A stretch of DNA of 64,000 nucleotides from Piezodorus guildinii (GCA_023052935.1 CM041297.1:3400280-3464279); one strand, 5' to 3'. Numbered from the stretch's first letter, positions 1 to 10,272 are shown. Notes: generated by a model not told the origin, from the letters alone. Numbers and translations are program-made.

Positions 1-175
1 CTCCGTAAGTCCATATCGGTCTGATGATTGTCATATAAACAAGTCTTTTATAATTAAGAGGAAGGTTGGAGCGTTTTTCCAGTAAGTGTTGAAGTAGTCG
101 AAAACGTCGGGCAACAGTTCCTTGTCGTTTCAGTCTTGTATGGGCCAAATACAGTTAATGATGAAAATGAGTAAA
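1..175 (-). mobile_element. Jockey-like LINE fragment (coding part), cut by window start
   Basis: The stretch matches, base by base over most of its length, parts of the minus-strand Jockey-like copies at 29820-29980 and 48110-48225, for example the shared words around 'aggaaggttggagcgttt' and 'aagtgttgaagtagtcg'. It is therefore a piece of the reverse transcriptase ORF downstream of the catalytic palm, read on the minus strand. No open frame of useful length remains. The left part is outside the window. Confidence 0.6.
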
Positions 176-190
176 AGTAACAAAGGATAT

Positions 191-402
191 GGTCGTAGGA
201 TTTTTAATGAGAGTAAAGAATCTTTAGTTAGGCCGTCCTTCGGAGGGGACGTTAAAAGGTGGTCCCGAGCATTTGCGATGTCAGGTACTCGTTAAAGATC
301 CCTATTATAATTAAACCTGAATAGACAAAATTTAGGACTCCCTCAGTAGCATCGTCCGATTAGCCACAGTAGCATAAAGTGACGTTCAATAAATAAAAAA
401 AC
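191..402 (+). mobile_element. SINE-A copy, 5' truncated
   Basis: This matches the body and tail of the SINE at 17153-17437: the 'aggatttttaatg' segment, the 'ggtcccgagc' block, 'aggtactcgttaaagatccc', then 'cgttcaataaataaa' as tail. The tRNA-like head with A and B boxes is missing, so it is a 5'-truncated or decayed copy without coding capacity. Confidence 0.8.
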
Positions 403-429
403 AGAGAATTAATTAAATTAAATTTCTTA

Positions 430-925
430 AAAAACTTATAATCTCTTCCAAAAAGTACTATATCCCTTTCAATTCTTTCCAAAAATTACTATATCCACGC
501 TTCATTCCAAAAAAAAAGCTTATTATATTATATTGTTAAAAAGTTTCAAACTTAAAAAATAAAAAAATTACATTATTCAAAAGTTCTTGAATTGAGACGT
601 TGATTTCCAAAAGGTGTAATATCCACTTTTGAAAATTTTACAGTAAACGCAAAACTCTGCCATTTATTTATTATTGGACCAATTTAATGATTATTTTTTT
701 ATTAAAATCAAAAGTTGATAAGCGTGTTGCCAACTCATTTTTCCAAATCATTGCACTTTTCCGATGATTTTAAACAATATAATATGGATATAGTACTTTT
801 TGGAATGAAACATGAATATAGTACTCTTTGGAAAGAATTAAAAGGGATATAGTACTTTTAGGAAGAATATAACGCGAGATAAGTTGGTAACAGTCACTAT
901 AACCTTCCTGATACAACATTAGTGA
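430..925. repeat. R-Y foldback repeat with short repeated units
   Basis: Units of about 35-40 bp built on 'ATATAGTACTTTTTGGAA' occur at 785-865. Their reverse complements occur at 440-515 ('ttccaaaaagtactatatcc'), so the block folds back on itself around an AT-rich spacer. Related units occur at 4139-4290 and 61530-61610, and the flank 'ttggtaacagtc' recurs at 61613. No ORF and no recognised transposase is present. A foldback or MITE-type element is the simplest reading, but the superfamily is unknown. Confidence 0.6.
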
Positions 926-1473
926 TAACTAACGTCTTTATATTGTTAATTACTAAGTTTTGTGAATTTCCTTATTCTCCCTCTGAGAAATATCTTTCTT
1001 TGTTGGTTAATTACATTGATTATCTATTCTTCATAAAGGAAGTAAATATTCAAAGGACAATTTATCTATTTATGGCATTATAATAAGAAAGTATGCAATT
1101 ATGAAGTTTGTTTTGAACTTGTATATACTATTTGTGTGAATTTAGCAAATTTAACTATATTAACGACGTTTAAACAATATTTAACCATAGATACTGATAA
1201 ATAATAACTTTTGAGCTTTTATTTAACACAAAAAAAAAAACGACTACTAAGTTAGATCAGAAATTTCTTCACATATTTAGCAATTTCGTGGAATGCTAAT
1301 TTTAACCATTTGCCGCATCAAATACCATTATTCTATTAAAATGTGAGTTTCTGAAAAATTTTAAAACAAATTTATGTTGTTGCAAGAAGAAATACTATGA
1401 AAAAACTTAATTTAATTGACAACCTTTAAGAACCAAAGCGACGCAAATAAGTTGTTTCAAATAGCCTAAAAAA
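926..1473. other. AT-rich gap, nothing recognised
   Basis: I see no ORF, tRNA-like box or match to another repeat in the window. It is low-complexity AT-rich sequence between the R-Y repeat and a HINE-like copy. Confidence 0.5.
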
Positions 1474-3990
1474 TCTGGTGCTGGCAACACACGACTTTCA
1501 CTTACCTCCATTTTTAAAATCAATGAAAGAATTTTCAAATACAGTTAGAAATAAAAATACGTGAAACTATTAACGAATGAATTAAATTGAATTTCTATAG
1601 AAACATGTGTTTTATTAAAAAATCGATTATATTATTGTCTAAAATAATCAGTAAGATTTATCTTCTTTTCATCACTCTCTATTAACTTTTAAAAGCTTGA
1701 GTTGAAGATAATATTGTTTCTAAAATCTTTAGCTTTCCAACGGTATATCATACATGTATATTACTGTTCTTATGTCCAAAACAAAAAATTGCATTAAACA
1801 ATTTTTTTTTTTCAGTTTTCTCCTTTAGTTGGGTATCGGATTCATTCAATTTGTATATTTACCTGTTTTTTATCATTTGTAACAAGATAATAATAATAAT
1901 AGGCTTACCGAACCCGAAGGTTCGATGCCGATACCACCAAACTTCGCCTGCACAGACTCGTCCAATGTTCACCGTCAAGCCCAAGCCCCCGAGATCAGCC
2001 TTAATGCAATCCTCCCATCGACGCTTCGGCCTACCTTTCGGACGCCTACCAGTCGGTTCAGCGAATACCAACTTTCTCGGAATCCGTTCCTCACTAAGCC
2101 CAACAACTTTACGCGCCCATTTGAGTCTCCGCGATGCTATCAACTCAATTATATTCACAGGGTACAAACTCCGCAATTCCGCGTTGTGCAACCTTCTAAA
2201 CTCCCCAGTGGCCTCATCTCTCTTCGGACCAAATATTTTACGCAGTACCTTATTCTCGAAAACCTTAAGCCGTTGTTCATCCTTCAAAGTAAGCGGCCAC
2301 GTTTCGCATCCGTAAAGAACCGTTGGAAGAATAATAGTTTTATAAATTCTAACCTTTAAGTTTTTAGACAGAAGCCGCGAGCTAAGTAATTTAGCAACTG
2401 AATAATAACACGCATTTCCCACCTTTAACCGGGACTTTATTTCTTCCTGGATTTCATTTTTTCTTGTTATCATTGAACCTAAATACTTGAATTTCTCTAC
2501 GTGTTCAAAAGTATGACCTGAAATATTAATATCATCAAGATCGCTACCATTTCTGCAACTAATCATATATTTCGTCTTATCGGTATTTAATTCAAGACCT
2601 ATTTCTTTACCAGTTTTTATTAACACACTTGTATTTAGTTGTATAGTTTCCGTGTCTTCACCTAGCAGTACTAAATCATCGGCATACCCCAAAACCGGAA
2701 TCTTATCACCCATATTTAAGCCTTTCTCGGTGCACATAATCTTTTCTATAACATATTCTAAGGCTATATTAAACAAAACAGGTGAAAGGGAGTCACCCTG
2801 TTTCAAACCCGATCGCACCTCAAATCTCTCGGAGTACTTATGACCGATTCTAACTTTATGAAATGTTTCCGACAAACACATCTCTACTAGGTTTACTAAC
2901 TTTTTAGGTATTCCCTGTTCAATCATGATGTTATAAAGCTTTTGACGGTCTATGGAATCATAAGCCTATATAAAGTTGATGGACTACACCGTTGTATTCC
3001 AGCTTCTTCTCTAATATTTGACGTAAGGAAAATATTTGATCAATAGTCGAGCGATTCCGCCTAAAACCACATTGGTAGTCTCCGATAATTTCCTCAGCGT
3101 ATTCCGTGATTCGGCTTGTTAGTATTGACGAGAATATTTTATAGCATACTGGGAGAAGAGAGATCCCACGATAGTTGTTACAATCCGTCCTCGGTCCTTT
3201 TTTGTGAATCGGAATAAGTATTGATTCTTTCCATTCTTCGGGTATTTTTTCATTTTCCCAGATCTTTTTAACTAAAACATGTAATTTGGAAACGCCCGCT
3301 TCTCCACACGCTTTGATTAATTCACTCGTGATATTATCATTTCCTGCAGCTTTATACCGTTTTAATTTTCCTATCGCCATTTCAACTTCCTCTTTACTCG
3401 GTGCGTCTACCCATGGTTCAGCGCTCTGGTATTCAGAGGGAGGAGATTGATTATTATTTAACAAGATAATATAGTTATATATATTATAGTTTAATATATT
3501 ATTATGTAACAAGATAATATAGTTTTTTTTATAGAATCGACATCATTAAAGGTACTTTAGAGAGAGAAAATTTAAAATATCGGCATTTAAGCCCGGTCAG
3601 ACCACTTTAATCCAAATGAAACCTAAATGATATCAAATCCCATTAAATTTTACATCGATATAGCGAGTTTAATCAAAATCGTCGGAACCGTTTTTCGAGA
3701 AAATTGAAAAAAGGTGCAAAATGCATGGTATAAAGTGCCTCTTCTGGTAAGCTCATTTTGATGGAAAAAGTTTTTGTAACGTCTCGGGCGTATATTTGTC
3801 TTAAATATGAACTTTCAGATTCATAGGACTTACCGTTTCCGCCCGGGAGTTACCACACACACAGAACTTTTTGCGGGACTTGGTAATTTGGACTCAGGGG
3901 ACCCTAAAACCAGTATTTCCGTTGAAAACTGGAATTCGAAAATTTTCACGATCGTAATACTTTCCCCTTCTATATAAGGTAAGTGAAAGT
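1474..3990 (+). mobile_element. HINE-like (Helentron-derived) copy, split by an RTE insertion
   Basis: The 5' end TCTGGTGCTGGCAACACACG and subterminal ACTTTCACTTAC lie at 1474-1505. The 3' end with the reverse-complement motif GTAAGTGAAAGT lies at about 3979-3990, with a degraded terminal hairpin and a short CA microsatellite just upstream. About 1.57 kb of RTE sequence splits it, flanked by a duplication of AACAAGATAAT (1881-1891 and 3460-3470). Without the insertion the copy is about 950 bp. A further copy of 'taacaagataatatag' at about 3508 indicates a small local tandem duplication. ORFs inside the family are fortuitous and change between copies. Confidence 0.8.
1889..3459 (-). pseudogene. 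RTE-like non-LTR retrotransposon reverse transcriptase, 5' truncated, broken
   Basis: On the minus strand two ORFs cover most of a non-LTR reverse transcriptase. The first (3512-2958) has the fingers/palm region with 'NNYRGISLL' and 'GFRRNRSTIDQIFSLRQI'. The second (2926-1859) has 'SGLKQGDSLSPVLFNIAL', the catalytic 'GYADDLVLL', the thumb and the C-terminal basic 'GRRPKGRPKRRWEDC'. The break between them (about 2926-2975) falls on motif A: the usual D-F-x-K-A segment with the first catalytic aspartate is mostly lost, so the enzyme cannot be active. The 5' part including the endonuclease is absent. The 3' end finishes in (TAA)n. Inserted in a HINE-like copy with an 11-bp target duplication. 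Confidence 0.85.
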
Positions 3991-4130
3991 AAAACTGATT
4001 ATTATGTTAAAACCAGTGATCAAAATAATAGCGGTGATTCAAGACGTGCTAAATGAACCAATAAAAATGCATAAAATAATGAAATCAATAAATTAATGGT
4101 GATATATTACGGGATTAGGTGATTCTGCCG

Positions 4131-4300
4131 TATAGTAGGAAATATAGCACCTTTTGGAAGGAAATGAAAGGAAAGGTTATATCTGTTTACACAGGATATA
4201 GTACGTTTTGGAACGAAACATGGATAAAGTACCTTTTGGAATGAAATAAAATGTGTATTCAGTACCTTTTGGAATGAAATGCTATTTTTAAATACTTTTT
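4131..4300. repeat. R-Y repeat units
   Basis: Four imperfect units of the 'ATATAGTACSTTTTGGAA' type lie in a row ('gatatagtacgttttggaac', 'taaagtaccttttggaatga', 'cagtaccttttggaatg'), related to 785-865 and 61530-61610. There is no coding potential. Confidence 0.55.
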
Positions 4301-4444
4301 TAAAGGAGTTTTATGTTTTTTAGATAACATTTGATGACGGATTTAAATAAAACCAAGCCATCAGAATACAAATATGTGAAAATATCAACTTTGAAAAAAA
4401 TGTTCTTTAGTAGCTTTTCAATTGACAACGAAGGTAATTAACTG

Positions 4445-4632
4445 ACTGAAGGAATTAGTCCGGGTGGCGGTCATTAAATGAAACAACTAAATAGTTTCAA
4501 CTATTTATTGTTTGCCAACGTTTCGACCCCCTTTGTAGGTCATCATCGGGGCGCATGGTGGGTAAGTGCACCCATCACCATTCACCCACCATCATAATTC
4601 TCAACGGTCAACTAATTACATCCACTTAAGTG
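4445..4632. mobile_element. PLE-derived short unit with hammerhead-like motif
   Basis: The unit from 'ggaattagtccgggtggcgg' through 'caactaattacatccac' recurs rearranged at 59487-59736. The shared core contains 'tttgccaacgtttcgacccc' and 'gcgcatggtggg'. On the minus strand this core is a hammerhead-like motif as found in pseudo-LTRs of Penelope-like elements. No reverse transcriptase is attached, so it is a fragment or a non-autonomous derivative. Confidence 0.6.
4513..4550 (-). ncRNA. Degenerate hammerhead ribozyme motif
   Basis: Read on the minus strand: CGATGA in place of CTGATGA, then a stem II candidate GACC...GGTC, then GAAAC and GTT. The first core pyrimidines are altered relative to the better copy at 59588-59623 and the cleavage triplet is GUU rather than GUC, so activity is doubtful. 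Confidence 0.45.
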
Positions 4633-5566
4633 AAAGTCGTTTATTTGTGCGAACTACAATTTTTGTTTTATTATAGGTACATAATTAATGATAATTAACA
4701 AAAATATATTGTCGATATAGAGATGAAATTGAACTAGTATTTAGTCTAATTATTTAACTATAATTTACATCCATCGTTAATGAGACTACCTACACAATAG
4801 GACACTTCACTAATTGCACCTCCACGAAAATTCAAGCGAGCGAATTATATCGAATTAGAATTATCATTTGTACACGGTTCCATATTATTTATTTACCATA
4901 TTATTATTGAATATTTGAAATAATTTTATTCCCAGATTCTATTGGAACGGGATTTTGATGAAACAGCGTTAACTGTGTTATACATTGTTTATCAGAATCC
5001 TTCTCCCAACAGGGGCAAATTTAATTATCTCTATTTAACCATTTAATTTGATTTTAATACTTAATCCTTTTTGGATTTGGCCGAAATAAATGTTAACAGG
5101 GCTCAACTGATGTTTAACCCGTGTACGTTAATAGGTTTTTATGCGAACGACGTTTTGTGTTGGCAACCGTGCTTTATCATGATTCAATAAAAACAGCTGT
5201 TCAAACTATATTAATTGAAACGTTTATTTCTAAAAAAGTATTAAAGAACATTTTTAACATAATTCATATTTTGGCATATTTGTTGTTTATTTTATTTATT
5301 TTATTATATACAAGTGACCGTCAAGACTTGACACCAAATCCTATATGGTCAATATGTGTTTGCTACAGTTTAATAAAAACTAAGGTTATGGAACCAAAAA
5401 AAAAAAAAAAAATAATAATAATAAAAAAAAGTATCAATAAATTAAGTAGAAAGAGAATAATATAAAAGAATGTAAATGAGAGAGGAAGCTAACTCAAAAG
5501 AGATAGAAAAAATAAAATAATAACACTATTAACATTAAAATAAATTCTGTGAAGTGATTTTTTTTT
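4633..5566. other. AT-rich gap, no gene seen
   Basis: No ORF with recognisable similarity was found. It holds an A-rich tract at 5398-5430 followed by ATA repeats, which could be a decayed retroposon tail. The open frame at 5121-5465 has biased low-complexity composition and no domain. Confidence 0.5.
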
Positions 5567-5790
5567 CTATAGTTTGCACTGAGCGTTAATAAAGAACTGC
5601 TTGATCATCAAAATTTTTTTTTTATCTAACTGTTGTAAAAACATCGCCTCTGTTTCTAGGGGAACCATCGCTTCTCTTTCCTTCCCATATTTCCTGCATC
5701 GGAATAGAATGTGGCGCGGGTCTTCAGGGACTTTGCATGTTAAGCAATTGCCATCATTTTCTATTTTCATTAAATTTAGATATTTTTTTG
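5567..5790 (-). pseudogene. Non-LTR retrotransposon C-terminal fragment (zinc-knuckle-like)
   Basis: The minus-strand ORF reads 'CLTCKVPEDPRHILFRCRKY', a C-x2-C-x8-H-x4-C pattern. This is the cysteine/histidine motif typical of the C-terminus of non-LTR retrotransposon ORF2 proteins (R1, I, Jockey and relatives), followed by a leucine/lysine-rich tail. Only about 65 residues are left, with no reverse transcriptase upstream. The motif is seen directly; the clade cannot be decided. Confidence 0.55.
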
Positions 5791-5885
5791 TGCAGCCATG
5801 GTTAGTATCTGTTGCTTAATCGTTTACTTTTATCGATTTGGACATATGGAATCAACCTTTGGTGCAGTACAAAACCATATAATTG

Positions 5886-6039
5886 TTATCACCTGTATTG
5901 TAGTGGCTAGTATAGAGTCTTATTACCCAATATCGCAGGTTCAAACACGCCGGATGTCTCTAGGATTTTTTAATGCAAATAAAAAATCCTTAGATATGCC
6001 GTCCTTCTGAGTTGACGTAAAATGGTGATTCCGATCCAG
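5886..6039 (+). mobile_element. SINE-A copy cut by a mariner insertion
   Basis: It contains the SINE-A head ('tagtggctagtatagagtc', 'gcaggttcaaacacgcc' as B-box region) and body ('taggattttttaatgcaa', 'gccgtccttctga', 'ggtgattccga'). It stops at the TA where the mariner element begins. The SINE 3' half is not found beyond the mariner, so either the SINE was already truncated or a deletion occurred. Confidence 0.75.
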
Positions 6040-6041
6040 TA

Positions 6042-6912
6042 TTGGGTTGTGTCACATGAAATGTACGTTTTCAAGGTAAAGGATTTTTATTAAAAATACG
6101 ATATGAAAACAAGATAATTTTATTCGAAGTATTTACCTTCTTTTTCTACACATCTTTCCCAACGTGACACCAACTTTTTTATCCCCAAACTCAAAAACAA
6201 AATCTGAAAACGTAGTTTTCACTTGATCATCATTTTCAAAAAGTTTTCCTTTGACGAAGTTGTCTAAATTCCTGAATAAGTGGTAATCAGAAGAACTTCG
6301 TAGCCCAGTTCTTTCAATTTTTGCACGGTATGTTTTGAAACATGGGGTCTTGCTGCCGCTCAGTGAGATCATAAGGTACCCACGTATCGAGCTTTTTTAC
6401 TTTCCCAATACACTTTAAATGTCTGGAAACGGTAGATGCACTCGGATTTAGTTGTGCTGAGAGTCCTTTAACTGTTTGGTATGGGTTTCCTTCTACTGCA
6501 TGTTTGAGGATATCCTTGTCTATTACGGACGAAGGTCTTCCTCGGGGCAGGTTTTCCAAGTCGGTATCCCCAGCTGAAAACTTAGCTAACCAACGGCGAA
6601 TGGTCCGCTCATTAACACTCCCTTCCCCAAACGCCTTGCAAATATTTCTAGCGGTCTCAGCTGCTGAATGGCCGAGTTTAAACTCGTACAAAAATATTAC
6701 TCGAAAATCGCGTGTTTCCATGTTCATATTTGGAGGTATACTAAAAAGTGGGTAATTGATTGGGAAGCTAATGTTTATAATACAAAGGTAGAGGATTAGT
6801 AACTGTTTACTTTAAATATGTAAACATTCGGAAGAAAACAACAGAGACTTGCAAAATTTTTTTATGTATTTCAGAAACTATAAAAACGGACATTTTATGT
6901 GAAACAACCCAA
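6042..6912 (-). mobile_element. Mariner-like element M1, internally deleted, TA flanked
   Basis: Terminal inverted repeats of about 30 bp begin TTGGGTTGTGTCACATGAAA on the left and, in reverse complement, TTGGGTTGTTTCACATAAAA on the right. TA dinucleotides lie at 6040-6041 and 6913-6914, the standard mariner target duplication. The 871-bp element is shorter than the roughly 1.3 kb of autonomous mariners because the middle of the transposase is missing. Related copies are at 16521-17532 and 17541-18019. Confidence 0.9.
6133..6727 (-). pseudogene. Mariner transposase remnant
   Basis: The N-terminal part (6727-6314) has the paired helix-turn-helix DNA-binding region: 'RVIFLYEFKLGHSAAETARN' then 'SVNERTIRRWLAKF', 'GRPS' and a second helix set with 'GLSAQLNPSASTVSRHLKCI'. 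A separate frame (6372-6133) holds the extreme C-terminus, with 'FRNLDNFVKGKLF' and a terminal VTLGKM region. The catalytic domain with its three aspartates is deleted and the two parts are out of frame, so no transposase can be made. The element could only move by trans-mobilisation. Confidence 0.85.
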
Positions 6913-7323
6913 TATTTCTCAATGTTTTAAGGCCATGCTCTATCTTCAGAATTCTATTTATATTTTATCATATAATTTTAAAATAGTGGACCATTTACAG
7001 ATTCAGGAGGAAATTACTTTTGGTGGTGGTGGGAGAAAGAAAAACATTGAAATAGTCAAAATCATTTAATATTTTGCCAACATTTCAATCTTGTCTTCGC
7101 TGCCTTCCCTTACGGAGCCTTGAAGATGACCTACAATGTGGACCTACGAACGTTAGCAAAACAATAAATAGTTAAGTGTATTTCACTGTATTTTTTTCTC
7201 TAACCGCCATACGGACTGATTTCATGCTGGATAAAAATCTAATCCTTAAAATATGCTTTAATAAAAATAATTTTTCTACAAACTGTGAACCAAAAAAGTT
7301 ATTAATAAACAATTATTGCTTAC
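6913..7323. other. Gap with a decayed PLE terminal unit at about 7060-7175
   Basis: Around 7119-7165 the words 'cttgaagatgacctacaatg' and 'cgttagcaaaacaataaata' resemble the hammerhead-bearing units at 4445 and 59487, and 'gccaacatttc' at 7076 is a partial inverted counterpart. The core is too degraded to call a ribozyme. The rest of the gap shows nothing recognisable. Confidence 0.4.
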
Positions 7324-7434
7324 GTGTTCATGAACGATTGTAAGAAGTGCTTTCGCTGCATCTCTCACTCTCATCGAAACAGGCTTCTGTTCTTTTTCGT
7401 CTTTCATCCTAACAGGCTCATCCCTTCTCTTACC
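7324..7434 (-). CDS. Candidate host exon, 37 codons, unidentified gene
   Basis: On the minus strand an open segment begins after 'ttttcataaccag', a plausible splice acceptor, and ends at CAC followed by 'gtaagc', a good donor. The exon is exactly 111 bp and open in the frame that reads GKRRDEPVRM, then a stretch rich in K, E and D, then 'VRDAAKALLTIVHEH'. Composition and helix-like periodicity are those of real protein, unlike the low-complexity ORFs around it. It is not similar to any repeat in the window. I do not recognise the gene. If real, the surrounding sequence is intron of a minus-strand host gene and both flanking introns are in phase 0. Confidence 0.5.
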
Positions 7435-7493
7435 CTGGTTATGAAAATATAAAATGTTATTCATATTAATAAAGAAATATTTTTTTCTCATCA

Positions 7494-9020
7494 TTGTCGT
7501 CATTTTTCTTTTGTTCTAATATTTGTTCGTTAATTATCAGGCCGATTTGCAAAAGAAATTCTTGGATACTACACATAATAAAATCTGATAAAACCAAAAA
7601 AACTGTTATAATTACTAAAACCGAATACACTAAAAAGATAAATGACCTATTAGATGAACGAAAAATTTACCGAGCTCTAAGGAAAGACCCCTCAAAAGAA
7701 ATTGAAGACAAACTAATTACGTATGTGGAAAAACTAATAAAGTATAGATATATTGATAAAAAATATAAAGATAAGATCGTAAAAAGACATTACACAATTC
7801 CACGAATACATGGTTTAAGTAAATTGCATAAGCCAACGGAGCCTCTCAGACCGATAGTAAACAATATTAATGGAATCACGGAAAAACTGGCAAAATTCTT
7901 AAATCCAGCACTAAACAATTTAAATAACAATAATAACTACAACGTAAAAAACGCAATTGAAGTTAAAGAAAAAATATTAAACTTAGGCAAGATAGAAGCT
8001 AACGAATGTTTAGTGAGCTATGATGTTGAATCTCTTTTTACTAACATTCCGTTAAATGAAGTATACAAAATACTGGATAAAAACTGGAACGATATTGAAC
8101 CATATACATCTATAAAAAATAAGGCAATATTTATAGAAGGGATAAAATTAGTATGTGAAAATGGATATTTCACTTTTAACAATAAATTTTATAGAATGAC
8201 TAACGGCCTACCAATGGGTGGATGCCTTTCAATTAATCTGAGTGGAATTTATTTAAATCAACTATTAAAAAATGCATTAAATAAAATAAATACAAGGCCA
8301 AAATTGCTCGTGAAATATGTTGATGATATTCTTTCCATAGTAAATAAAGATGAAATAGATAGCCTGTTAACAAATTTAAATTCAATATCTGAAAAAATAA
8401 AATTTACAAAAGAATTAGAACTTAATAATAAAATCCGATTTTTAGATATAGAGATAAATAGAGACAACATTGGCATTTTAAGTACATTATGGTGCAAAAA
8501 ATCGATAACGAGCAACAGACTATTAAATTGGCATAGCAATCATAGTACGGGACAAAAAATTAATACAGCAAATAATATGATCAATAGAGCAAAGATACTA
8601 ACTGATAACAACCACATGGAAAAGGTAAAATCAATAATATTTGACATACTAAAACAAAATTGGTATCCCATGAAAATGGTCAAAAAATTATGGTACAAAA
8701 ATAAAATGAATGAAGACAATAGTACCAATGGACAAAATAATGACATTAAAAATTTACAGGATAATAATAAAAAAATTCAAGATGGTATAATAGATGTAAA
8801 AAATAATAATATTAAAAAAAATGAACTAAATCTGATTACGAATTATTTTAAAATAGATAACAAAATAAAACCAAAAGAAAAAGATACCAAAATAAATAAG
8901 CCAGAAAATAATAAAGAATGCAACACAATTCACAATACATATCCTAAAAAATATTATTCAGTAACGTATATAAAAAATCTAACTAATATAGTAGAAAAAC
9001 ATTTAAAAAATATGATATAA
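7494..9020 (+). pseudogene. Penelope-like reverse transcriptase ORF (508 codons, nearly intact)
   Basis: RNA-dependent DNA polymerase of a Penelope-like element. In order the ORF shows the conserved N-terminal block 'KSDKTKKTVIITKTEYTKKI', then 'IHGLSKLHKP' with 'LRPIVNN', motif A region 'SYDVESLFTNIPL' (catalytic D), 'MTNGLPMGGCLSINLSGIYL' (motif B), the catalytic 'KYVDDILSI' (YVDD), and 'IRFLDIEI' (motif D/E region). The three catalytic aspartates are present. The first residues come from the terminal inverted repeat rather than from the original protein, so the natural start is lost. The last third is rich in N and K. The frame ends at 9020 through an apparent loss of one base in the A run near 9004-9010; the next frame continues directly into the endonuclease. 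Confidence 0.85.
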
Positions 9021-9454
9021 CCGAAATTAAATTCGGGAAAAAAACTGTAAATAAAATTGAAAAACTATATACTAAAACTAAGGACGAAATACCAATACAA
9101 AAGATGACAAATGTCATATATAAAATAGATTGTAAAAATTGTGCAAATAAATCATATTATGGACAAACGTCGCAGTGGCTCCATAAGAGAGTACAGCAAC
9201 ATAAACAAAACTGTAACTCGAAATGCACAAAATCAAAATTGGCTACAGGTTTGTCACAACACTGCGATAAACATAAACATAGTTTTGATTTTGATAATAT
9301 CTCGGTCCTACACAAGGAAGAAAACGTAAATAAACGGAGAATCATAGAATCAATTTACATAACAAAAAATTTAGAAAAATCAGTTAACCACCAAACAGAC
9401 GTTGACAACCTAAACACCTTTTATGCAAGTACTATCGAGAGAGTAAATATATAA
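9002..9454 (+). pseudogene. GIY-YIG endonuclease domain of the same PLE, frameshifted from the RT
   Basis: The frame that overlaps the end of the RT ORF carries 'VIYKIDCKNCANKSYYGQTS' followed by 'LHKRVQQHK' and a C-terminal H/D-rich part. This is the GIY-YIG nuclease fold found at the C-terminus of Penelope proteins; YYG replaces the usual YIG, and the CxxC before it is typical of the PLE subfamily. In the cell it nicks the insertion target. One added base near 9005 would join it to the RT, so the break looks like one recent indel. Ends with a normal stop at 9454. Confidence 0.85.
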
Positions 9455-9814
9455 ATCCTTTGGCATCCCCACCCCAAGTTCAGTCGCGCACGAGAACACC
9501 TAAAAGGCGGCTGAAAACTGTTAAGTAAGTTGGAAAAAATGTTTATTTTCTTTTTTGAATAAATAGATCCACTTTTTCAATGGAGGATGAAAAATAATAT
9601 GATATTTTTGAATACAGGTTTTTTTTTTTTTTTTTGAAAAATGATATTTTAAAAAAATTATGACGACGCTGGTGAAAAGCGGTAAAATTAAAAGATAACT
9701 GAGATGGATATGCATGGTAGGTGACATAATTATTAAAAATAATTTATTATATGTTGTTTTAATTGAATTGTTGGAAATATATAAATGCAATGAGATTTTA
9801 ATTGATTACAGAAG

Positions 9815-9844
9815 CTTGAAAATGGCCCTAGAGGCTGAAACGTC
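9815..9844 (+). ncRNA. Hammerhead-like motif at PLE 3' end, non-canonical core
   Basis: The order is TTGAAAA, stem II TGGCC-ctaga-GGCT, GAAAC and GTC. GAAA and the GTC cleavage triplet are intact and ACGT after GAA is the self-complementary minimal stem III seen in PLE hammerheads. The first core block reads UUGAAAA where the canonical is CUGANGA. The same variant occurs in the different PLE at 37624-37654. Confidence 0.55.
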
Positions 9845-9973
9845 GCGATACTGGAATAAATAAAGTGTTTTAAAAAAAATATCCAAGAATTCTTTTGCAA
9901 ATCGGCCTGATAATTAACGAATAAAGAAATATTGTTTTAGTATTTCATAGTGGCTCAACATAAACCTTTATAT

Positions 9974-9978
<5 letters not shown>

Positions 9979-10034
<56 letters not shown>
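9979..10034. repeat. (TA)n microsatellite
   Basis: Uninterrupted TA dinucleotide run of about 28 units. Confidence 0.95.
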
Positions 10035-10036
<2 letters not shown>

Positions 10037-10107
10037 TTTTGTTTATTAATTAAAACAGTACAATAGTTCAACAATGATGGGTAATTCCCCTTACACTATA
10101 CATAAAC

Positions 10108-10272
10108 AGTTTTAAAGGAGTAAAAACTCCTTGATTATACAGTACTTTGTAGAGGACGTAAATTGGTAGTCCCGAGCCTAATAAAACCTGGATAGGCAAT
10201 ATGTAAGACTCACACTGTAGGATCGTCGGATTAGCTGTAGTAGCATAAAGTGGCGTTAAACAAATAAATATT
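10108..10272 (+). mobile_element. SINE-A copy, decayed
   Basis: It shows the body words 'taaaaactccttgattata', 'ggtagtcccgagcc', 'aataaaacctggataggcaa', 'tagcataaagtggcgttaaa' and the tail 'caaataaata', in the order of the family. The head and part of the middle ('caggtactcgttaaag') are deleted. Confidence 0.75.

Larger units (their letters stand above)
7521..9935 (+). mobile_element. Penelope-like element with RT and GIY-YIG domains, flanked by inverted repeat
   Basis: The element encodes a reverse transcriptase followed by a GIY-YIG endonuclease, the domain order that defines endonuclease-positive Penelope-like retroelements. A sequence of about 50 bp ('gttaattatcaggccgattt' and onward) lies at 7530-7573 and, inverted, at 9882-9925, bracketing the coding region. 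Such terminal inverted or partial pseudo-LTR arrangements are usual for PLE insertions. A hammerhead-like motif sits just inside the right repeat (9815-9844). The 5' part of the ORF upstream of the RT core is missing, so the copy is probably 5' truncated. Confidence 0.88.

Noticed and set aside
1474..3990. Canonical Helitron (5' TC, 3' CTRR, insertion between A and T)
   Set aside because: The 5' TC and 3' hairpin fit, but there is no CTRR end, the hairpin is almost terminal, and insertion is in T runs. The Helentron/HINE type fits better.
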